Positions 8,851-18,500 of a DNA stretch of 64,000 bases are shown piece after piece. This stretch comes from Hyalangium ruber. Lineage in GTDB: Bacteria; Myxococcota; Myxococcia; Myxococcales; Myxococcaceae. The translations under genes and the position numbers were made by a program. A model generated the notes under the pieces. That model worked only from the letters and a program-made list of their open reading frames with translations, did no database searches and was not told the DNA's origin. The stretch's first letter is position 1, and each line of letters starts with the position of its first letter. The stretch covers positions 868,001-932,000 of the forward strand of contig NZ_JAXIVS010000002.1 of the NCBI RefSeq assembly GCF_034259325.1. The letters are read 5' to 3'.

Positions 8851-10882
8851 TGCCGAGCTCCTCGTAGAAGGCGTCGTAGCGCACGGGCCGGCCGAGGAAG
8901 TTTTCGAGCAGCGCCGCTGGCTCCTGCGTGGCGCCGGGCGCGAGGACCTCTCGCCGGTAGCGCTGGCCGACCTCGGGGCTCTCGAGCCCGCCCTTCTGGA
9001 ACGCCGTGAACATGTCCTGCGCGTAGACGCGGGACCAGACGTAGCCGTAGTAGCCCGCGTCATAGCCGCCCATGATGGGCAGGAAGCTCGCCTCCGGGAG
9101 CGTGTTCGTGGGCGGCGGCGGCAGCGGCGTGAGCGGGGGCATCAGCTCGAACCACAGCCGGTTCGCGTCGCGCTTGGGTCCGGAGCCGTGGAGCGTCATG
9201 TCATACATCGCGAGGAACACCTGGCGCGTCCAGAAGAGCCCGTCCGCGGCGTGCTTGCGCGCGATCAGCTTCTCGATGAGCGCGTCGGGCAAGGGCTGCC
9301 CCGTCTCCACGTGGCTCGATACCTTCTTCAGGATGGACGGCTGCCACATCCAGTTCTCGAGCATCTGCGAGGGGGCCTCGACGAAGTCGCCGCGCACGTT
9401 CGCGCCATGGAGCGAGGCGTAGGGCGCCGTGGACAACATGGCGTGCATCAGGTGGCCGAACTCGTGGAAGAACTCGATGGCATCCCGGTGGCTGAAGAGG
9501 GACGGCTTGCCGGGTTCGCTCGCCGGACCGTTGCCGATGATGGAGGAGATCGACGACCGGTAGTCCCCGCTCGGCAACTGACGCCCCAGGCGCGAGGTGA
9601 AGCTGGCGGGGCGCATGAACTTGCCCGAGCGCGGCGCGAGGTCGAGGTAGAAGTGGCCAATGGGCGCTCCGCTCGCGCTGTCGCTCATCGCATACCGCAG
9701 CACGCCCGGCGCCCAGGCCTCGGCGGGCTCGATGGCCTCGAACCTCACGCCGAGCAGGTGCTGGTAGATGTCCAGGACGGCGGGGACGACCTTGTCGATG
9801 GGGAAGTACTGCCGCAGGGCCTCGGTGTCGATGGCGTGGCGCGTCTGCTCCAGCTGCTCCTGGTAGTACGGGTAGTCCCAGGCGGCGAACGGTGTGGCAT
9901 CGCCCTGCTCGGCTTTCAGCGCCGCGAGCGCCGCGAGCTCGGCACGTGCTTTCGGCAGCAGCCGGGCATCGACGTCCCTCAGCAGCGCGAGCGCCCGCTC
10001 GGGCGTCTTCGCCATCCGCGTGTCGAGCTGGTAGGCCGCCCAGCTGTCGAAGCCCAGCTTGCGCGCGATGCGGTCCCGCAGCGCGACCGCCTCCCGCACC
10101 CGCTTCGCGTTCGCCGCGCCACCGATGTGGAAGTAGGCCTGGAGGTAGCGCTTGCGCGCGGCGCCCGAGGCCGTGCTCCTCATGAAGCGCTCGTAGGAGC
10201 TGAGCCCGACCGGAACGACATACCCGTTGCCGCGCGCCTTGAGCGTGGCGACGAAGGCGGCAGGCAGCGACGCGGCCTCGGCTTTCGAGAGCGTCACCGT
10301 CGCCTGGTCGCTGATGAGCGCCTGCATGTACTCGCTCTGCAGCGTGGTGAGCCTGTCGAACCACCGGGTCACCTCGGCGCGCGCCGCCGCATCGAGGTGG
10401 GCTCCCACGCGTCGGCCGGCTTCGCGGTAGACGGTGGCCAGCTGCTTGTCCGCTGGTGTCGTCGCCCGCGCCTGGGCCGCCTGAGCCAGTGCGTAGACCG
10501 TGGGACTGGCCGACACCTCGACCGTGAAGGCGGAGACGTCGTCGTTGCACTTCGCCGAGGCCTCGCGCACCGCCTTGTCCGACGAGACGCTCGCGAGGAG
10601 CTTCTGCGCCACGAGCGCGTCATGCATGTCGGCGATGGCCGTCTCGACCGAGACGAGGGCCTCGGCGGCCGGCGCCTCCTCCGCGCGCGGTGGGACGAGC
10701 GCCTTGACGCGAGCGCGCGCCTTCTGAAGCTCCGCCTTGCAGCTCGAGGCGATGCGCTCCGGCGACAGCTTCCAGTCGATCTCCGCAGGCGCCACGGGTG
10801 CGGTGGGCGGCGGGGCAGCGAGGGACACGGACGCGAGCGACACCGCCACGGCCATCAGCGGCGTACGTAGTCTTGCGAGCAC
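8840..10882 (-). CDS. M3-family zinc metallopeptidase, exported
   Basis: 680 residues, the normal size for oligopeptidase A / thimet-like M3 enzymes. The zinc site HEFGH is in EFFHEFGHLMHAM, and the downstream glutamate lies in the FVEAPSQMLENW region typical of the family. The N-terminus (about 1-25) is a hydrophobic signal sequence ending near SLAAP, so it probably acts in the periplasm or outside on short peptides. The start is a GTG at 10882, with GGAG about 8 bases upstream; an ATG at residue 10 is the alternative. It runs convergent to the PAS histidine kinase and overlaps it by 11 bp. Confidence 0.92.
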   Translation of the reverse strand: MLARLRTPLMAVAVSLASVSLAAPPPTAPVAPAEIDWKLSPERIASSCKAELQKARARVKALVPPRAEEAPAAEALVSVETAIADMHDALVAQKLLASVSSDKAVREASAKCNDDVSAFTVEVSASPTVYALAQAAQARATTPADKQLATVYREAGRRVGAHLDAAARAEVTRWFDRLTTLQSEYMQALISDQATVTLSKAEAASLPAAFVATLKARGNGYVVPVGLSSYERFMRSTASGAARKRYLQAYFHIGGAANAKRVREAVALRDRIARKLGFDSWAAYQLDTRMAKTPERALALLRDVDARLLPKARAELAALAALKAEQGDATPFAAWDYPYYQEQLEQTRHAIDTEALRQYFPIDKVVPAVLDIYQHLLGVRFEAIEPAEAWAPGVLRYAMSDSASGAPIGHFYLDLAPRSGKFMRPASFTSRLGRQLPSGDYRSSISSIIGNGPASEPGKPSLFSHRDAIEFFHEFGHLMHAMLSTAPYASLHGANVRGDFVEAPSQMLENWMWQPSILKKVSSHVETGQPLPDALIEKLIARKHAADGLFWTRQVFLAMYDMTLHGSGPKRDANRLWFELMPPLTPLPPPPTNTLPEASFLPIMGGYDAGYYGYVWSRVYAQDMFTAFQKGGLESPEVGQRYRREVLAPGATQEPAALLENFLGRPVRYDAFYEELGITP

Positions 10883-10997
10883 GGAAGGACTCCGAAGCAG
10901 GACGCGGCAACGGGGACAGCGCGCAGACCGCGACGGTGAGCGCGCCCAGTCTACGGCTGGCCAGAAGCTCCTTGCACGCGACTTGGCCCGCGTGCGG

Positions 10998-11603
10998 TCA
11001 GCTCACCCTCGGGTGTCCGGTCGCCAGCGTCCCCTGCTCCCGCTCTTGCGTGAGCCCCGTCGAGCTGGACAGCTTCGTGTCCCCGTGCGGGTTGTCCGCT
11101 CGCGCCACCGAGTGGGTGTGCGCTCGCTCGGGCCGGGCCTCGGACAAGGGGTGGCGGCTGCCGGGACGGCCCTCCGCAAGCGTGCGGCGGCTCGGGTCGA
11201 GGTGGACGTGCTCGAAGCGTCGGCCCGTCTCGCGGGGCGTGAAGAGCGCTCCCAGGGACTCGGGCAGCTCCGCGCGCAGCCGGTGCAGCAGCGCGGGCGA
11301 GAGCGCCTCCGTCACCACCTGGCAGACGATTCCCGTGTGCTCCAGGGCGAACCCTGGCCGGACTCCCTCCCGGCGCGCGACACGCCCGTAGAACTCCACG
11401 AGGTCGAAGTCCTGAGCGGGCCCCACGCTGCGCAGGCTCTGGGACAGCGGCGCGGGCAGCTCCTCCGCCAGGGACTGGAGGGCTGACCTGCTCAACCGCT
11501 CGCGGAGGACTCCGAGCACCGCGCGAACGGTGCGCTCCGCCTCCTCCATGCCCGCCAACCCGGAGCGCTCGGCCACCTGGGACAGGAGTTCTTCGTGGGT
11601 CAT
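10998..11603 (-). CDS. DUF2267 domain protein
   Basis: 201 residues starting at ATG 11603, preceded by GGAGGGA about 7 bases upstream. The first 130 residues (MTHEELLSQVAERSG, RTVRAVLGVLRERLS, ALQSLAEELPAPL, then a second similar half) match the two-repeat helical DUF2267 family, whose molecular function is unknown. The last 65 residues are polar, histidine- and arginine-rich and probably disordered. Longer frames reaching 12653 are artefacts overlapping the oxidoreductase gene. It diverges from the oxidoreductase at 11739. Confidence 0.8.
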   Translation of the reverse strand: MTHEELLSQVAERSGLAGMEEAERTVRAVLGVLRERLSRSALQSLAEELPAPLSQSLRSVGPAQDFDLVEFYGRVARREGVRPGFALEHTGIVCQVVTEALSPALLHRLRAELPESLGALFTPRETGRRFEHVHLDPSRRTLAEGRPGSRHPLSEARPERAHTHSVARADNPHGDTKLSSSTGLTQEREQGTLATGHPRVS

Positions 11604-11738
11604 CGCGGCGTCCCTCCTTCCCTCGAGTTTGTGCATGCGACTTTCGCCTCGCAGACGGGCGCTCCATGCGTCGGGCCCTGGACGCTCGCTCCCCTCCGCG
11701 CTTGTTGTGGTGGGCCCGTGCGCGCTACTGCCGCACCC

Positions 11739-12692
11739 ATGAAAGCCATGGTCCTTCCCCGCTTCGGCGGGCCCGAGCTGTTCGAAGTCCGCGACATCCC
11801 CACGCCCACCCCCGGCCCGGGTCAGGTGCTCGTGCGCGTCATCGCCTCGGGCACCAACCCGGTCGACGCCAAGCTGCGCCAGGATGGTTCCTGGGCAGGG
11901 CTGCAGACACCGGTCGTCATCGGCTACGACGCCTCGGGCGTCATCGAGCAGGTGGGCCCCGGCGTCACCGACTTCAAGCCGGGAGACGAGGTCTTCTACA
12001 CCCCCGAAATCTTCCACAACCCCCACGGCACCTATGCCGAGCTGAACCTCGTGCCCGCCAGCATCATCGCGCGCAAGCCCGCGAGCCTCTCCCACGAGGA
12101 GGCGGCCGCCGTGCCGCTGGCCGCCGGCACCGCCTGGGACGCGCTCGTGCGCCGGCTCCAGGTGCGGGTCGGAGAAACTGTCCTCATCCACGGGGGCGCC
12201 GGAGGCGTGGGCTCGTTCGCCGTGCAGATCGCCAAGGCCCTGGGCGCGCGGGTGCTCGCCACCTCCGGCCCCGACAACCTGGAGACGCTGCGCAAGCTCG
12301 GCGCCGACGTCGCCATCAACTACCGGGGCGAGGAGCCCGCCCAGGTGGCCCTCCGGGAGACGGGCGGCCAGGGTGTGGACGCCGTCTTCGACACGGTGGG
12401 CCAGAACGTCATCCCCAGCATCCCCGCCACCCGGCCCTTCGGGCGCATCGCCACCATCCTGGGCTTCAGCGGAGATGTGAGCGCCTTCTACCCGCGCAAC
12501 CTGACGCTGCACGGGGTGTTCCTCACGCGCGAGCGGCGCCGGCTCGAGGAGCTGACGCCCCTGCTCGAGCGCAAGCAGGTGCGGCCCCTCGTCGAGCGCG
12601 TGCTGCCGCTCGACAAGGTGGCCGAGGCCCACCGCCAGCTCGACTCGGGCCACGGACGCGGAAAGCTGGTGCTGTCCGTGGGCCGCAAGTAG
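11739..12692 (+). CDS. zinc-independent quinone oxidoreductase / MDR-family reductase
   Basis: 317 residues, the usual length for NADPH:quinone oxidoreductase-like medium-chain reductases. The start MKAMVLPRFGGPELF is characteristic. The nucleotide-binding loop is HGGAGGVGSFAVQIAKALGA, and there is no structural-zinc cysteine cluster. Typical enzymes reduce quinones or enones with NADPH; the substrate here cannot be told. I chose ATG 11739; an upstream in-frame start adds 48 residues unlike the family. It converges on the glycerophosphodiesterase gene with 24 bp between stops. Confidence 0.9.
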   Translation: MKAMVLPRFGGPELFEVRDIPTPTPGPGQVLVRVIASGTNPVDAKLRQDGSWAGLQTPVVIGYDASGVIEQVGPGVTDFKPGDEVFYTPEIFHNPHGTYAELNLVPASIIARKPASLSHEEAAAVPLAAGTAWDALVRRLQVRVGETVLIHGGAGGVGSFAVQIAKALGARVLATSGPDNLETLRKLGADVAINYRGEEPAQVALRETGGQGVDAVFDTVGQNVIPSIPATRPFGRIATILGFSGDVSAFYPRNLTLHGVFLTRERRRLEELTPLLERKQVRPLVERVLPLDKVAEAHRQLDSGHGRGKLVLSVGRK

Positions 12693-12716
12693 CGGGGGCC
12701 CGGCTTCGGGGACGGC

Positions 12717-13859
12717 TCAGTCCTCCTTGAAGCCATCCACCGCCCGACGGCCCACCGCCGGGTCGTCGGTGAAGAAGCCGTCGAGGCCGGCCTCGAGGTA
12801 CTTCTGGATCTCGGTGACCGAACCGGCCTCACTGCGCGTGCTCTCCGCCCCCTCCGCCTTGAGCGGCGCGGGCAGGAAGGCGTTCTCCGGACGGAAGGTC
12901 CACGAGTGGACCACCAGGTCGTTGTCGTGGGCGATGCGAATCACGTCGGTCGGCGTCTGGAACGCTCCGGCGGCGTCCACGCTGATGAGGTTGAGCTTGT
13001 AGGGGCTGACGCCGTCGGCGTAGGTGGCGATCTCCTTGATGCCCGCCTCGGTCAGCAAGTCCCGGTAGATGCGCGAGTCGCCGGCCTTGACCAGGTCGTA
13101 GGGCGCCTTCTCCGCCGCGTCGATCAACTGCATCAGCTTCCAGTTGTCCTGGGAGGAGCCGATCTTCTCCCGGATGTACTTCAGGTTCGTGGTCTCGAAG
13201 GACTGGATGTACACCGAGGCCTCGCTCTTGCTGAAGTCGTTCGCCTGCAGCTCGGTGATGAGCCGGTCCTCCAGCGCCAGGTTGATGCCCTGGAAGTAGG
13301 TCGGGTGCTTGGTCTCCGGGGCGATGTGGATCGTCCGGCCGGTCGAGTCGGACAGCTCCTTGGCCAGGTTGATGACCTCGGCGAGCGTGGGGATCTCGAA
13401 CTGGTCATTGTACTGCACGTTGCCCGGGCGCTGCGCCGGGATGCGCTCACGCGCCCGGAGCTCCTTGAGCTCGGCCAGCGTGAAGTCCTCGGTGAACCAG
13501 CCGGTGACCGACACCCCGTCGATCATCTTGGTGGCCTTGCGGCCCTCGAACTTCGCCAACGTCGACACGTTCGTGGTGCCGGAGATCTCGTTCTCGTGAC
13601 GGGCCACGAGCACGCCGTCCTTCGTCGGCACGAGGTCCGGCTCGATGACGTCCGCGCCGTCCTCGACTGCCTTGCGGTAGGACGCCAGCGTGTGCTCGGG
13701 GCGCAGCGCGCTGGCGCCGCGGTGGCCGATCACCATCACCTTGTCCTCCTCACCGCAGCCGATCAGGGTGAGGGAGCTCCCCGCCACGAGCGGCAGCACG
13801 GCGGACAGGCGGAGGAAGCGGGTGAGCGACGAACGGCGCGAGGGGGATGATACGTGCAA
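12717..13859 (-). CDS. lipoprotein glycerophosphodiester phosphodiesterase
   Basis: 380 residues. GDPD catalytic motifs are clear: GHRGASALRPEHT, then EPDLVPTKDGVLVARHE, giving the H, E-x-D and H residues that bind metal and act as acid/base. It cleaves glycerophosphodiesters to glycerol-3-phosphate and an alcohol. The N-terminus is a signal peptide with lipobox LIGC, so it should be a lipoprotein at the cell envelope. I chose a TTG start at 13859 because AAGGAG sits exactly 6 bases upstream; a GTG at 13931 would add 24 residues ahead of the signal peptide. Later residues match periplasmic GlpQ-like enzymes. Confidence 0.9.
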   Translation of the reverse strand: MHVSSPSRRSSLTRFLRLSAVLPLVAGSSLTLIGCGEEDKVMVIGHRGASALRPEHTLASYRKAVEDGADVIEPDLVPTKDGVLVARHENEISGTTNVSTLAKFEGRKATKMIDGVSVTGWFTEDFTLAELKELRARERIPAQRPGNVQYNDQFEIPTLAEVINLAKELSDSTGRTIHIAPETKHPTYFQGINLALEDRLITELQANDFSKSEASVYIQSFETTNLKYIREKIGSSQDNWKLMQLIDAAEKAPYDLVKAGDSRIYRDLLTEAGIKEIATYADGVSPYKLNLISVDAAGAFQTPTDVIRIAHDNDLVVHSWTFRPENAFLPAPLKAEGAESTRSEAGSVTEIQKYLEAGLDGFFTDDPAVGRRAVDGFKED

Positions 13860-13865
13860 GAGAGA

Positions 13866-13871
13866 CTCCTT
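13866..13871 (-). promoter_or_regulatory. ribosome binding site deciding a TTG start
   Basis: AAGGAG on the minus strand, 6 bases before the TTG at 13859. It places the start of the glycerophosphodiesterase gene directly ahead of its lipoprotein signal peptide. Confidence 0.6.
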
Positions 13872-13974
13872 GGGTGTGACGAAGGGGGTTCCCGGAAAGG
13901 CCGGGGGCGTAGCAAGTGCGTCTGACACCACGGTGACGCCCGGGGAAACTTCCGGTCAAGACGCAGGGCGTCGG

Positions 13975-14358
13975 CTACCCCTTGGGCGCTCCGGACGGGC
14001 TGCCCTTGCGCATGAGAGTGAAGAGGGTGGCGATGCCATGGAAGAGGCCGGCGAGGAGGAGTGCGCAGAGCGGCACGGTGTACATGGGCACGGAGCCGAT
14101 GAAGCCGATCGACACGCCGGGGGCGGAGTACTGCTCCACCAGGATGATGTGCGCGATGTACTCGGCGATGCGCCCGCCCGGGAAGGCCAGGGCGAAGAGG
14201 CCCCCCAGCAGCAGGCCCTTGCGCGCGGAGGGCAGCGGCGCGCGGAGCACCCGCGCCATCAACAGGCCGAACACGATCGCCGCGAGCGCGATGGAGAGGG
14301 CGATGGTGGGGTTGTCGAGGTCCCCGCCCATGTCCGCATTGACTAGAGGGAAGTCCAT
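13975..14358 (-). CDS. small integral membrane protein, function unknown
   Basis: 127 residues from ATG 14358, with GGAG 5 bases upstream. It has three to four hydrophobic helices (about 20-40, 52-70, 85-110) with GGRIAEYIAHI and FIGSVPMYTVPL between them. I do not recognise a family. The gene lies 115 bp upstream of the glycerophosphodiesterase on the same strand, so the two may be co-transcribed. No signal peptide cleavage site is evident. Confidence 0.65.
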   Translation of the reverse strand: MDFPLVNADMGGDLDNPTIALSIALAAIVFGLLMARVLRAPLPSARKGLLLGGLFALAFPGGRIAEYIAHIILVEQYSAPGVSIGFIGSVPMYTVPLCALLLAGLFHGIATLFTLMRKGSPSGAPKG

Positions 14359-14532
14359 GGAACTCCACAACCGGGGTAATCGGGGGAAGCCGAAGTTGAG
14401 CCGTTGGCGCTCGGACCGTCAACCGCCAGCATGAGCGTGACGCCTGGCCTGACGTTACGACGGCCACTGGACGCATGGGCACTGCCACCTCTTGGTGCGC
14501 TCCACGCGAGGGCTTAGGCTCCTTGTAGCACC

Positions 14533-15366
14533 ATGCCCGTTACTCCCTACAGCATCGACCCGGACGACCCCCGTGCGCCGCCTCAGGAGGTATGGGAGCG
14601 GATGACGCCCGAGGAGCGGGCTCGCATCGTCGCCAGCCTGCCCTCCGAGTTTCCCGTCTCCGAGGCTTCGCCTCCCGAAGGCGACCCGCACTTCGAGGCC
14701 AAGGCGCGCACGCGAGAGGTGCTGGGGAGCTTCTTCTCCCGCATCGGCCGGAAGGTGTACCTGGCGTGTGAGCTCCCCATCTACTACCCGGGTGAGCCCA
14801 TGTTCGCCCCGGATGTCATCGCCGTGGTGGATGTGGAGACGCACTCCCGCATGCGCTGGGTGGTGAGCGCCGAGGGCAAGGGGATCGACCTCGCCCTGGA
14901 GGTCCATGTCGCGGGCGAGCGGCGCAAGGACCTGGAGAAGAACGTGGAGCGCTACGCGCGGATGGGCATCCGCGAGTACTTCCTGTTCGACCGTGGGCGC
15001 TTGCGGCTGTTGGGCTGGCGCCTGGATGAGGCGCGGCGCAGCTACCGCCCCGTCCTGCCGCAGCATGGGTTCTATACCTCGGAGGTGCTGGGGCTGGAGC
15101 TGCAACTCGAGGGGGAAAAGCTGCGCTTCTACCACGGCCGGGCGCCGCTGCCCGAGGCGGACGAGATGATCGTCACCCTGGAGCGGATGGTGGAGGGCGT
15201 GGAACAGCGCCGTGCGGAGCTCGAACAGCAGCTCGCCGAAGAAGCCCGGCTGCGCACCGAGGAAGCCCGGCTGCGCGCTGAGGAGACCCAGCGCCGTGAA
15301 GAAGCTGAACGCCGGCTGGCCGAGGCACTCTCGGAGCTGGAGCGGCTGCGCGGCGGCCGAAGCTGA
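14533..15366 (+). CDS. Uma2-family (DUF820) putative endonuclease with C-terminal coiled coil
   Basis: 277 residues. The core (about 45-185) matches the Uma2 fold, a PD-(D/E)xK nuclease relative: FAPDVIAVVD, LALEVHVAGERRKDLEKN and GIREYFLFD. In Uma2 the second motif is normally E-x-K/S; here it reads EVHV, so catalytic competence is uncertain. The last 70 residues form a charged coiled coil with near-repeats of EEARLRTEEARLRAEE. Such proteins are abundant in myxobacteria and cyanobacteria with no settled role. There is a weak RBS; ATG 14533 is the first start. Confidence 0.75.
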   Translation: MPVTPYSIDPDDPRAPPQEVWERMTPEERARIVASLPSEFPVSEASPPEGDPHFEAKARTREVLGSFFSRIGRKVYLACELPIYYPGEPMFAPDVIAVVDVETHSRMRWVVSAEGKGIDLALEVHVAGERRKDLEKNVERYARMGIREYFLFDRGRLRLLGWRLDEARRSYRPVLPQHGFYTSEVLGLELQLEGEKLRFYHGRAPLPEADEMIVTLERMVEGVEQRRAELEQQLAEEARLRTEEARLRAEETQRREEAERRLAEALSELERLRGGRS

Positions 15367-15505
15367 GGCCTGACGGGCACCCGGGGTGAGCGGGTCGTCC
15401 AGTGCCCCGGCGGAGTGACCGCGCTTCTGGACGCAGCAATCCTCCGCACCCTGGCGGCCGCCGAAGTATCATGCCGGCCACTTCGACGGACCTGCCTGGA
15501 GCGTC

Positions 15506-18500
15506 ATGGCCACCCTCGCCATCGGCAACATCGAGAAGGTACGTGCCCTCGCGGCCAACGGTCGTGTGCTCCTGCTGGGCGGTGCGCGCGCCGCCAGCGC
15601 CAGCCGGCTCACCGCGTACGACTTCTCCTCTAATAAGGTGTTGTGGAGCGTGGAGCTGCCCTCCGCCGTGCTCGCCCTGGCGCTCGCTGGAGAGCGCTGG
15701 GTGGCGGCCGGGGCCGACGGCACCGTGCGCGTGGGCACCCTGGGCGAGGGCAAGCTGGAGCGCGAGCTGTCTGGCGCACACCCAGGTGGCTGCACCGGCC
15801 TGGCGCTCAGCCCGGACGGGCAGCGGCTCTACACCGTGGGCGTGGATGGCGCCCTGCGCGGCTGGGCGCTGGACTCGGGCAAGAAGCTCCACGAGTGGCA
15901 GGCCTCCCCGCAGCCCCTGCGCGCCGTGGCGGTGGACCCGGGCCATACCTTCGCCGCGTGCGCTGGCGATGACGGCGTGGTGCGCTCCTTCACTCTGGCC
16001 ACCGGCGCCCGGCGCGACATGGCGGGCCACGAGGGAGCCGTGCGCGCCCTGGCCTTCACCCCTCGCGATGGGCGGCTCGCCTCCGCGGGCGATGATGGCC
16101 GCATCCGCATCTGGTACCTCGTCGGCGCCGTCGAGTTCGAGGTGCGCGGCGACAAGGACTCCGGACACGCCGGGCCGGTGCTGGCGCTCCTCTTCCCTCC
16201 CACTCCCACGACCGAGCCCAGCGCCGAGCCGAGCGATCGCTTCTGGACCGCCGGCGCCGATGGCAAGGTGAAGGTGTGGCGCCTGGACGAGCGCCGCAAG
16301 CCGCGCACCCTCGACTGTGGCAGCAAGCCGCTGCACGCGCTCGCCTTCGCGCCTCCGCCCAACGCGCGGCAGGCCAAGGTGATGCTCGGCCACCTCTTCA
16401 CCGGTGGCGACGAGCGCCGCGTGTACCGCTTCACCGCGGAGCCGGACGGCAAGCCCGGAGAGGAGCAGCACGACTACGCCCACGGCTTCGACGCGCTCAC
16501 CGAGGCGCTGGGCGCGGGCCGCCCCAAGCGCGAGGCCGCCGTGCGCGAGGCCGCCGCCCTGGAGGAGCCCGAGGCGCTGGACTTCGTCCTCAAGGTGCTC
16601 TCCACGGACCGCGAGGCGGAGGTGCGCAAGCTGGCCGCCTCCGAGCTGGCCACCCACCGCCGCGTGAGCGCGCGCCCCAAGCTGCGCGAGCGGCTGGATG
16701 ACGACCACCCCTCCGTCCGCCTCTCCGCGCTGGAGGCGCTCACCCAGCTGGAGGAGTCTCCCCTGTCCGCGCCGCGCAGCGCGCTCGACTCGCGCTTCGC
16801 GGACGTGCGCACCCAGGGCCTGCGGCGGCTCGCCCGGCTCGCGGGCACCTCGCCGCTGGTGCCGGGCCTCATCGCCGGCAAGCTCACGGATGGCGACGCC
16901 AACGTGGGCCTCGCCGCGCTGGATGCCCTCACCGAGGCCTCCCCTTCCGGCGGCACCGAGTCACTGAAGACGGCCTTCGAGCGCGGCCCCGCGCATATAA
17001 AGGTAGAGGTGCTCATCCGCGCCGCCAGCGCGGGGCAGCTCGGCGCCGCGCAGCTCCAGCCGCTGGTGGCCCGCGCGCTGGACGACGCGGACGCGGACGT
17101 GCGCCGCGTGGCCTTCACCGTGCGCGTGCTGGAGCGCCAGCCGCTCGCCCAGGTGCTGGAGAAGAAGGACGAGGACTTCGGCCTCGCCGTGCGCGATGTG
17201 GCCCGCAGGATGGCGCTGTCCGCCCGGCGCCTGAGCCCCGAGGGCCAGGCGGGGAAGTTCACCACCGAGGGCGAGGTGACGGCGGCCCGCGACAAGCTCC
17301 TCCGGGAGAAGCTGCTCGGCCCGGCCACCTCCGGGGCGACGCCCACCGAGGCCGACCTGGAGCCGCTGCTGGCCGCCATGGCCTGCCGCACGCCCGACAC
17401 GGCGGTGCGCGGTGCCCGGGGGCTGGCGCAGCTCGGAGACACCCGGGCTCTGGGCGCTCTGTTGCAGCTCTCGCGCGAGGCGGAGGCTCCCATCCGCCGA
17501 CAGGCGGCCACCGCGCTCCAGGCGTTGCAGGATGCGCGCGCCCGCGAGCGGCTGGTGTGGATGCTGGATGACGCGGACGCGGACGTGCGGGCCTCGGCGC
17601 TGGAGGCCGTGGTGGCGCTGGACGCGGACACGCCGCTGTCCAGCGCGGAGGCCGCGCTGCGCTCGGGCTTCGAGGACGTGCGCGTGCGCGGCCTGGACCG
17701 GCTGGTGAAGCTGGGCGCGGAGGGCAAGCGGCCCGAGGGCGCGGAGACGCTGCTCGGCGATGCGCTGGAGGACGAGGGCGCCAAGGTGCGCGGCGAGGCC
17801 TTCCGCACCCTGTGGGCCTGGAACGAGAAGCAGCCGCAGAAGGCGCTGGACCGCGCCCTGGCCGGCCGCTTCCCGGACCTGCGCCTGCGCGCCGTGGAGG
17901 AACTGACCTCGCGCCTCAAGGAGGACTGGGCGCTGGAGCGGCTGAAGGGGGCCGTGCAGGACCGCGACGCGGGCGTGGCCACCGCCGCCTACGAGGCGTG
18001 GGTGAAGCACGCCGGCAAGGAGAAAGCCGAGCCCCACCTCGCGGCGCTGGACACGGCGCACGCCTCGCTCCGGGCCCTGGCGGCGAAGAACGCCGTCCAC
18101 GCTCCCGTCGAGGCGCTGCGCTCGCCGCTGCTCAAGCTCATCCAGGACGAGGAGCCTTCCGTCCACCTGCAGGCGCTGGAGTCGCTCGACAAGCTCGTCC
18201 CCAACGAGAACGGCCCGCTGCTGGCCGGCCTGCTCTCCGCCGCCCTGCCCCTCAAGGTGCGCGCCGCGGAGCTGCTCGCCGCGCGCGGCGCCGAGGACAT
18301 CATCGAGCCCATGCGGGTGCTCCTCACCGATAAGGAGCTGGAGCGCCGCTACCCGCCTCCGCTCCTCAACCCGCTGCGGGCCCGCGCCGCCAGCGCGCTG
18401 GCCACGCTGGGCTCTCGCCGGCTGCTCTCCTTCCACGCCACCACGCTGCTCAAGCACGAGCAGAGCGAGGTGCGCGAGCAGGGCGGCCGGGGCCTCGCCA

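Noticed and set aside
8591-10870. 759-codon + strand frame
   Set aside because: Antisense to the M3 peptidase, with arginine-rich composition and no motif.
11604-12653. Long N-terminal extension of the DUF2267 frame
   Set aside because: It runs antisense through the oxidoreductase gene; a good RBS supports ATG 11603.
12690-12720. Possible intrinsic terminator between the oxidoreductase and glycerophosphodiesterase genes
   Set aside because: Only a 4-bp CCCG/CGGG stem with no T-run; too weak to call.
15230-15340. Short repeats GAAGAAGCCCGGCTGCGC as a possible CRISPR or DNA repeat
   Set aside because: They are coding repeats of a coiled coil (EEARLR) with only two to three units and no spacers.
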